Below are positions 13,270-19,090 of a DNA stretch of 19,090 bases, piece after piece. Positions within the stretch are counted from its first letter, which is position 1; each line of letters opens with the position of its first letter. The notes beneath the pieces are model-generated. The model had not been told where the DNA came from. It saw nothing but the letters and a program-made list of their open reading frames with translations, and made no database searches. The translations under genes were made by a program, and so were the position numbers. Source of the stretch: Planctomycetota bacterium (GTDB lineage: Bacteria > Planctomycetota > Planctomycetia > Pirellulales > Pirellulaceae); assembly GCA_026692885.1 (NCBI GenBank), contig JAPLNJ010000935.1, forward strand, positions 1-19,090, read 5' to 3'.

Positions 13270-15432
13270 CTAGTTCACAGGCACGGCGAGACCGCCCGCA
13301 GCCAGTCGCTTCCACGTGTCGAGCACCGCGGTCACGCCGGACACGGGTGCCTGGCAAGCAAAGTTCTCGCAGACGAAGACGGTCGGAGCGGGTAATCGCG
13401 GCTGCTTGCCGACAAACAACGGGTCCAGCGAGGAAGAACCACCCGTGTGATTCGGCTGACGGCAGGCGACGACGCAGTCCGGAACGAAACGTTTGCGCAG
13501 GTCGCTGAGCACCGCGGCGGTGTCCGGCGAGTGCGGGTCGCCCAGCATGACAATCTCCCGCAACGGCCCGACGAACAGCGTCGCCGCCAGCAGCATCTGG
13601 GCCGCGGCGGCCGGCGTCTGTTCCAGGAGGCCGGCAGACAGTTCCAGCGTACGGCGGGCCTGCTCGAGATAGTCCTCACGGCCGGTCAGCCGTCCCAGGC
13701 GGAGCAAGGCCCTGGCCGCCATCGCATTGCCGCTGGGGATGCTGCTTTCGTAGATGTCTTTCGTGCGGGTCAGCAGTTGTTCGTGGTCATCGGCTGTGAA
13801 GTAGAACCCGCCCGCAGCATCGTCCGCGAAGTGTTTCAGCACGATGTCGGCCAACCGCACCGCCTCGCTGATCCAGCGTTCCTCGAAACTCGCTTCGTAC
13901 AAGGTGACCAGCGCGTCGATCAGGAACGTATAGTCATCCAGGTACGCGTCATACCGTGCCTGTCCGCGTCGCCAGCAATGTAGCAAGCGTCCGTCGGCCC
14001 GCCGCAGGTCACGGAACAGGAACTCCGCACAACGGATCGCCGCGGTCAGGTACTGCGGCTGGTCCAACGCGCCGGCCGCCCGCGCCAGCGCATCGATCAT
14101 CAAGGCATTCCAGTTCACCAGCACCTTGTCATCCTTGCCCGGCCGCGGACGACGATCGCGAACAGTCAATAGCTGGCGACGCGAGTCCGTCAATTCCCTA
14201 CGCAGTTCGTCGACGTCCCAACGCCGCAGCGCGGCGCACTGCTCGATGGTCTTGGGCAGGTTTAGGATGTTGTGTCCCTCGAAGTTGCCCGCCTCGGTGA
14301 CGTCGTAGACGTAGCAGAACCGTGCTCCTTTCTCCTGCCCCAGCACCTGCTTGATTTCCGCCGGTGTCCAGACGTAGAATTTACCCTCTTCCCCTTCGCT
14401 ATCCGCATCCTCGGAACTGTGGAACCCGCCCGCCGGATCCGCCAGGTAGTTCAGCGCGTAGTCCAGTGTTTCTCGCAACACACGGGCGTATTCCCCTCGG
14501 CCCGTGGCAAGATAACCGTCCAGGTACGCGCCGGCCAGGAGCCCGTTGTCGTACAACATCTTCTCGAAGTGCGGCACCAACCAACGCTCGTCGACCGAGT
14601 ACCGCGAGAAGCCACCGCCCAAGTGATCGTAGATGCCGCCCTGGGCCATCTTGTCCAGGTTCAGTTGGACCAACTCCAGCACGCCGCCCGAAAACAAGGG
14701 TCCAGGCACCTTGCCGTCGGCCGCTGTTCGGGGTCCTGCGGGGTGCGATTCGGCGTTTATCCCTGGTCTTTCTCGGCGACACATGCGGAGCATGAACTGG
14801 AGCGCTGAAGCGTGTGGAAATTTTGGCTTGTAGCCAAAACCGCCATGCGCGGTGTCGAAATCGTGCTCCAGTTTGGCGACGGCGAGTGAAAGCAGTTCGG
14901 GGCGCAAACCGGTCGTGCCTGCCGGGAGGAGGGCGACGTCCCGCAGATGTTCGGTCAATTGGCTAGCCTGTTCCAGGGCCAACTCGCGGCGGTTCTTCCA
15001 GGCCTCGTCCACGGCCCGCAGGATCTCGCCGAAGCCGGGCATCTGGTATTTCCGTTCGCGGGGCCAATAGGTGCCGCCGAAAAATGGCTGCAGGTCGGGT
15101 GTCAGGAACACGGACATCGGCCAACCGCCCTGACCGGTTATCAACTGCACAGCGTGCATGTAGATCTGATCCAAATCGGGACGTTCTTCGCGATCGACTT
15201 TGATGTTGATGAATGTCTCGTTCAGCAACGCGGCCACCTCCGCGTTTTCGAAACTCTCGTGCGCCATGACATGGCACCAGTGGCAGGCCGCGTAGCCGAT
15301 CGACAGGAAGATCGGCTTGTTCTCCGCTTTGGCCCGCGCCCGAGCCTCCGGTCCCCACGGATACCAGTCGACCGGATTGTCCTTGTGCTGAAGCAAGTAG
15401 GGGCTGGTTTCGTGGGCCAAGTGATTGGGCAT
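13270..15432 (-). CDS. SSP411/YyaL-family thioredoxin-fold protein (DUF255)
   Basis: 720 aa from ATG 15432 ([27 protein letters not shown], the family's classic start). The 13-residue upstream extension is rejected. Residues ~1-165 are the thioredoxin-like domain with C50-H-W-C53 ([16 protein letters not shown]), [19 protein letters not shown] [16 protein letters not shown] and [12 protein letters not shown]. The rest is an (alpha/alpha)6-barrel resembling glycosidase/mannosyl isomerase folds ([59 protein letters not shown]). Human SPATA20 is a homologue and the molecular function is not established. About 33 residues ([12 protein letters not shown]...FSGG, ~14681-14785) look inserted before the barrel motif and contain repeat-like DNA. 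It lies downstream of the rluA-like gene on the same strand. Confidence 0.92.
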   Translation of the reverse strand: MPNHLAHETSPYLLQHKDNPVDWYPWGPEARARAKAENKPIFLSIGYAACHWCHVMAHESFENAEVAALLNETFINIKVDREERPDLDQIYMHAVQLITGQGGWPMSVFLTPDLQPFFGGTYWPRERKYQMPGFGEILRAVDEAWKNRRELALEQASQLTEHLRDVALLPAGTTGLRPELLSLAVAKLEHDFDTAHGGFGYKPKFPHASALQFMLRMCRRERPGINAESHPAGPRTAADGKVPGPLFSGGVLELVQLNLDKMAQGGIYDHLGGGFSRYSVDERWLVPHFEKMLYDNGLLAGAYLDGYLATGRGEYARVLRETLDYALNYLADPAGGFHSSEDADSEGEEGKFYVWTPAEIKQVLGQEKGARFCYVYDVTEAGNFEGHNILNLPKTIEQCAALRRWDVDELRRELTDSRRQLLTVRDRRPRPGKDDKVLVNWNALMIDALARAAGALDQPQYLTAAIRCAEFLFRDLRRADGRLLHCWRRGQARYDAYLDDYTFLIDALVTLYEASFEERWISEAVRLADIVLKHFADDAAGGFYFTADDHEQLLTRTKDIYESSIPSGNAMAARALLRLGRLTGREDYLEQARRTLELSAGLLEQTPAAAAQMLLAATLFVGPLREIVMLGDPHSPDTAAVLSDLRKRFVPDCVVACRQPNHTGGSSSLDPLFVGKQPRLPAPTVFVCENFACQAPVSGVTAVLDTWKRLAAGGLAVPVN

Positions 15433-15477
15433 GGATCGATACCTTGTGAGTGGTAGATTCCGCAAACGCACTATTGC

Positions 15478-15624
15478 GTCCTAGGTTGCCAATGGCCTGG
15501 GAGGGCGAGGGGCCCAGTGGGCACCCCGCCGAGCCGGAGCGGGCCGTCAGGGACGTCCCACGGCTCCGCGGGAGCGTCGCCATCCCACTCCACGTTCTCT
15601 CGTTTTCCATTGGCAACCTAGGAC
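15478..15624. mobile_element. MITE-like element with perfect 18-bp terminal inverted repeats
   Basis: 147 bp. Perfect 18-bp inverted termini at 15478-15495 and 15607-15624 (GTCCTAGGTTGCCAATGG). The core is very GC-rich with no open reading frame. No clear target-site duplication flanks it. It lies between two minus-strand genes, and its right terminus supplies the stop codon of the rluA-like gene. Size, termini and lack of coding capacity fit a non-autonomous transposable element, but no transposase partner is present. Confidence 0.7.
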
Positions 15625-16304
15625 CTACTAGCACCAAACGGTTTCTTGGTCCTGGCGCGTAAAGAATGAGATTTTACGGTTCCGCAGTGCCGGGCCCCAG
15701 GCAGGAGGGCGATGCAACGTTCGCGCGGCTCCGCAGTCTGGGGTCCGAACGGGAGACGCGCGCCGTACGGTACATCGCCGACGATCGGATGGCCGCGGTG
15801 CGCCGCTTGCAAGCGGATCTGGTGCATCCGTCCGGTCTCCAACTCGATCTCCAGCCACGAGACGCCATCCTGAACGCCGAGCACCCGGTAGTGCAGCACG
15901 GCGATCCGGCCGTCCGGGTGCTGGTCATCCACGATTTCCGCCCGGGCAACATCGGGAACCTTGCGCACGTAATCCGTCCAAGTGCCCGCCAACGGATAGA
16001 GGGGTCCTTCGACCCAGGCCCAATAGGTTTTCTGCACCGTGCGATTCTGGAATTGACTCGCCAAGCGGCGCGCAGCGCGAACGTGCTTGGCGAACACCAT
16101 CACGCCCGAAACGGGCCGGTCCAGGCGGTGCAACGTCGCCAAGTACACATTTCCGGGTTTTTGATCCCGGGTCTTGAGAAACTGTTTGATACGAATCTCC
16201 AAGCTGTCCACTCCAGGCGGCGCCTGGGTAAGTACGCCGCCGGGTTTCGCTACCACCAAACACGGGCCTTCCTCGTAGAGCACATCGAACCCACTGGGCA
16301 GCAT
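15618..16304 (-). CDS. RluA-family pseudouridine synthase with replaced 3' end
   Basis: 228 aa from ATG 16304, with GAGG nine bases upstream (an ATG at 16313 abuts the same GAGG). It has no S4 domain. FDVLYEEGPCLVVAKPGGVLTQ opens the catalytic domain. HRLDRPVSGVMVFAK contains the catalytic Asp of the RluA class, and ETGRMHQIRLQAAHRGHPIVGDVPYG is the conserved second motif. It isomerises uridine to pseudouridine in rRNA or tRNA, target unknown. After RCIAL (~residue 199) the usual tail of this family (ALHA...F.HP) is missing. Residues ~200-226 are encoded by a 78-bp repeat also found at 18922, and the stop lies in the adjacent MITE terminus. In another frame the repeat reads ISFFTRQDQETVW, so a frameshifted native tail is possible. 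Probably functional, tail uncertain. Confidence 0.85.
   Translation of the reverse strand: MLPSGFDVLYEEGPCLVVAKPGGVLTQAPPGVDSLEIRIKQFLKTRDQKPGNVYLATLHRLDRPVSGVMVFAKHVRAARRLASQFQNRTVQKTYWAWVEGPLYPLAGTWTDYVRKVPDVARAEIVDDQHPDGRIAVLHYRVLGVQDGVSWLEIELETGRMHQIRLQAAHRGHPIVGDVPYGARLPFGPQTAEPRERCIALLPGARHCGTVKSHSLRARTKKPFGASRS
15628..15705. repeat. 78-bp direct repeat, copy 1
   Basis: Identical over 78 bp to 18922-18999 and in the same orientation. It overlaps the 3' end of the rluA-like gene. It contains a small hairpin CGTAAA-N9-TTTACG and outer CCTGG/CCAGG complementarity, so it may fold as a structured unit. It sits 3 bp from the MITE-like element. Confidence 0.9.
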
Positions 16305-16573
16305 AGCAATCATCCTCGTCGTGCTTTTGTTGTACGGAAGCCTTGCCCGTCGGTCACTAATACAGACGAAGGCTTGAATCGATTTGCATGTTGAAGGCAA
16401 GAACCTGGGGATTCAGGCAGTTTGGGTTGAGTTAGTCAACAAATAACGCTGCCGGTTGGACCAATAGTTTGCATGCACCGTGCGTGCCTGCGGGAAATCC
16501 GCACCACGAAGCAGGAAAGCGGAAACGAATCCCAAGTTCGGGATCTCAAGAGTAAAGGCAGGAGATTTGGATC

Positions 16574-18880
16574 ATGAGACTGACGCTTCGCACCATGTTG
16601 GCGTACCTGGACGATATCCTCGACCCAGCGGACGCGGAAGACCTGGGCCAGAAAATCGAGCAGAGCGAATTCGCGACGGGCTTAGTCCATCGGATCCGCA
16701 GCGCGACCAGCCGGGCGCGCTTGGGCGTTCCAACGCTGGACGGTAAAGGCATGGGGCTGGACCCGAACACGGTGGCCGAGTATCTGGACAATGCGTTGCC
16801 TCCAGACCGGGTTCCCGACTTTGAAAAGATCTGTCTCGAATCGGATGTGCACCTAGCCGAAGTAGCCGCTTGCCATCAGGTGTTGACACTGATCCTGGGC
16901 CAACCCGTGGACATCAACCCGGATGTGAAGCGGCGGATGCTGGCGATCGGTTCCGCGGAGGGGGCGGCGGAACTCGCAGCCGAGCGGACGGCTGCCGCGT
17001 CGGCTGCGGAGAACCAGCATCCTGTGCGGCATGACGGTGCGCATGCTGCGGCGGGCCCCATTCTGGCCAGTACTGATCCTCTTGCCGAACCTGTGACTCA
17101 CGCGAAGCGGGAGCCGCGCGAGGTCCCCGATTATCTGCGCGCCGGCCGTCGGTCCAACCTGAAGACGCTGGTCATCGCTATGGTGGTGGCGTTCTTGGGT
17201 TGCGTGTTGGTCTTACGGGCGCTGGGCCCGTTCGATAGCCACCACCCCCTGGCGCGCGTGTTCGGTACGGCTCCGGTGGTCGCAGAGAAGCCGATAGGCC
17301 AGCCTGAGCTGGGTGACACCCGGCCAAAACCGAAGGCGAAAAAGGACGCGTCGACGGGATCGTCCAAGACGAGCAACGGGGCCACGGCGGAGCCGACGAC
17401 GCCCGAAGAAACGCCGGGTCAAGCGGGATCGGTGACGCCGTCTACCGGGCAGGTGCAATCCGATAAGGCGGACATGGCCAAACCGATCGAAAGTCCTCAG
17501 CCCGAAGCGCCCGGAACGAGCAAAGCTGCGGTGAACGCGTCTGTCGACAACGCAACCCCTGAAAAGCCAGCTGCCACGCCTGCGGGCGCGCCGGCCGTGG
17601 CGGGACCGGCGCCGGAGACGATGCAGGGGAACGAACCTGGAATGCCTGCTACCAAGGCAGTCGGAAGCGGCCCGCCGCCCGCCAATCCCGATGAGCCAGT
17701 CAGTCCCGTCATGGGGGAGACCGAAGCCGTGGTGGTGGGTCAGCTGAAGCCGACGACCCCGTCCACGCTACCTCAAGTCTTGTTGGGGCTGAACCCGCAA
17801 ACCGGCGAGTGGATGCGATTGGCTCCCCCGGCGCGACTCATGAGCGGCGCACAATTGCTCGTTCCGCCCACGTTTTCTCCGGAAATCGTGCTGTCACGGG
17901 GAGTACAAGTTGTCTTCGGCGGTCCGTCGCTGGTCCGTCCAATGACCACCTCGGTGACGGACGAAGTCGGATTGGCCGTGAGCTACTGCCGAGCGTTCCT
18001 CGGCACGGCGGGGGTGGACGGGGCACGCATTCACCTCGATTTGGCCGGCCGCAAAGGCGTCGTCACCTTCTTGGATCCGACCTCGGAGCTCGCGCTGGAA
18101 GTGAAACGCTACCTGCCGCCGGGAGCGGACCCGGAGCAGAATTCGGTGCAGATCGTCATCCAGTTGTTCACCACGGTCGGCCGCATCCAATGGGATGACG
18201 CGGTGGCAGGTGCGACGCCGATTGATCAGGGCCAAGTCCATGTGATTACTGATCGGGCGCAGACGGTCGCGGCGGGCGAACTGCCTGCGTGGGTGCGGCG
18301 TGACAGGCTAGCCAACGTGGACCGGATGGCGGCCACTGCCCTGGAATCGTCCCTCAGCGCGGACCGGCCCGTAGCGCTGTGCTTGAAAGAACGCAGTAAA
18401 GACCGCAAATCGGAAGTGCGGGCCTTGGCTGCCCGGTTCCTGGCTTATTTGGACGTCAACGATGCGGCGGTATTGGAACTGGCCGACGATCTGCAGCGTC
18501 CGTTCTGGGCGGCCGAGTTCGATGCGTTGCGGGAGTCCATCAGCCGGGGCCCCGAATCGGCCGTGCGGGTCCGTGAAGCCTTGGAACGTCTGTGTGGCGA
18601 ACAAGCTCCGAAGTTGTACCGGATGTTGTGGGGCTACAGTCCGCAGCAATTCCAGGGACGCGATGCTGAGCAACTGGTCAAATACCTGAACGAAGATTCT
18701 CTGTACGTGCGAGTGATGGCGTTCGAGAACCTGCGGCGAATCACGAAGAAAACCCTACTGTATCGGCCGGAAGGGAATAAGGAGCGACGCAAGTCCAGTT
18801 TTCGCAGTTGGCAAGATCAGCTGCAAAATGGAGAAATCGTCTACGCCACCCTGCCTTCGCCAACTCTGGCGGTGGATTAG
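16574..18880 (+). CDS. Large single-pass membrane protein, planctomycete type
   Basis: 768 aa. ATG 16574 with GGAG at 16561-16564, nine bases away. Residues 1-~125 are cytoplasmic and mostly helical (MLAYLDDILDPADAEDLGQKIEQSE, then VAEYLDNALPPDRVPDFEKICLESDVHLAEVAACHQVL), resembling two copies of an anti-sigma/zinc-finger-like helical hairpin but without its Cys/His ligands. One transmembrane helix lies at ~196-217 (LKTLVIAMVVAFLGCVLVL). Residues ~235-405 are a Pro/Ala/Thr/Lys/Glu-rich linker. Residues ~410-560 are a beta-rich domain. Residues ~575-740 are helical with HEAT-like repeats (SEVRALAARFLAYLD, LYVRVMAFENLRRIT). The topology suggests a cytoplasmic sensor joined to an extracytoplasmic binding module. 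No family or function is recognised. It is divergent from the rluA-like gene across 269 bp, in which I see no clear promoter. Confidence 0.85.
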   Translation: MRLTLRTMLAYLDDILDPADAEDLGQKIEQSEFATGLVHRIRSATSRARLGVPTLDGKGMGLDPNTVAEYLDNALPPDRVPDFEKICLESDVHLAEVAACHQVLTLILGQPVDINPDVKRRMLAIGSAEGAAELAAERTAAASAAENQHPVRHDGAHAAAGPILASTDPLAEPVTHAKREPREVPDYLRAGRRSNLKTLVIAMVVAFLGCVLVLRALGPFDSHHPLARVFGTAPVVAEKPIGQPELGDTRPKPKAKKDASTGSSKTSNGATAEPTTPEETPGQAGSVTPSTGQVQSDKADMAKPIESPQPEAPGTSKAAVNASVDNATPEKPAATPAGAPAVAGPAPETMQGNEPGMPATKAVGSGPPPANPDEPVSPVMGETEAVVVGQLKPTTPSTLPQVLLGLNPQTGEWMRLAPPARLMSGAQLLVPPTFSPEIVLSRGVQVVFGGPSLVRPMTTSVTDEVGLAVSYCRAFLGTAGVDGARIHLDLAGRKGVVTFLDPTSELALEVKRYLPPGADPEQNSVQIVIQLFTTVGRIQWDDAVAGATPIDQGQVHVITDRAQTVAAGELPAWVRRDRLANVDRMAATALESSLSADRPVALCLKERSKDRKSEVRALAARFLAYLDVNDAAVLELADDLQRPFWAAEFDALRESISRGPESAVRVREALERLCGEQAPKLYRMLWGYSPQQFQGRDAEQLVKYLNEDSLYVRVMAFENLRRITKKTLLYRPEGNKERRKSSFRSWQDQLQNGEIVYATLPSPTLAVD

Positions 18881-18921
18881 ATTGCGGGCCTTGATCATAA
18901 GCTTGCGAATCGCTGTCACCG

Positions 18922-18999
18922 CTAGCACCAAACGGTTTCTTGGTCCTGGCGCGTAAAGAATGAGATTTTACGGTTCCGCAGTGCCGGGCCCCAGGCAGG
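18922..18999. repeat. 78-bp direct repeat, copy 2
   Basis: A perfect copy of 15628-15705, here intergenic, 41 bp after the stop of the membrane-protein gene. No other rluA-derived sequence flanks it. It is followed within 2 bp by the terminal palindrome. Confidence 0.9.
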
Positions 19000-19000
19000 G

Positions 19001-19090
19001 CTCAGACGTACAGAATTCAAAATTGGCGGACAAACCACTCTGACTTGGCAAAGTCGCCAAACCGCCAATTTTGAATTCTGTACGTCTGAG
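19001..19090. repeat. Perfect 29-bp inverted repeat at the window end
   Basis: Arms at 19001-19029 and 19062-19090 are exact reverse complements (CTCAGACGTACAGAATTC and on) around a 32-bp centre with no coding content. The arm reaches the last base, so it may continue beyond the window. It may be a MITE-like or REP-like element, or a contig-end artefact. AT content is higher than in the surroundings. Confidence 0.8.

Overview
This 19.1-kb window looks like a planctomycete chromosome fragment, most likely from the Pirellulales. It is GC-rich. It carries the L25-Pth-S6-SSB-L9-DnaB gene order with long-form planctomycete versions of S6 and L9. Several exported proteins are of types common in that phylum (NPCBM/trypsin-like/PDZ, SHD1, long single-TM proteins with an acidic N-terminal helix pair). 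Many intergenic gaps hold palindromic repeats. Taxonomy is inferred from these traits, not from a search. The odd length and the perfect palindrome at the last base suggest a complete draft contig ending in a repeat.

Layout. 1-1120: a PD-(D/E)XK GxxExxY-family gene bracketed by two copies of a ~110-bp palindromic element. 1357-2599: a small secreted Cys-rich repeat protein converging on a PfkB-family sugar kinase. 2934-6113: a large exported protein with an NPCBM-like module, a trypsin-like domain whose catalytic Ser is replaced by Thr, and a PDZ domain. 6218-10846: the housekeeping block rplY(ctc)-pth-rpsF-ssb-rplI, an intrinsic terminator, then dnaB. 10976-16304: a minus-strand run of four genes, namely a hotdog thioesterase, an SHD1-domain exported protein, an SSP411/YyaL-type thioredoxin-fold protein and an RluA-type pseudouridine synthase. 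16574-18880: a divergent large single-pass membrane protein. 18922-19090: a 78-bp direct repeat also present at the rluA 3' end, then a perfect long palindrome.

The housekeeping block serves translation (ribosome assembly, peptidyl-tRNA recycling) and replication (SSB, DnaB). The rest are mostly independent genes. The most unusual theme is the number and variety of palindromic elements: at least eight different inverted-repeat elements, some supplying stop codons or 3' ends of neighbouring genes. Two copies of one architecture (paired GGGCAAG motifs at each end) flank the GxxExxY nuclease-like gene, and a diverged third lies at 13.1 kb. This nuclease-plus-repeat pairing is the best candidate here for an undescribed system. 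No CRISPR array, tRNA, rRNA, transposase or phage gene was seen.
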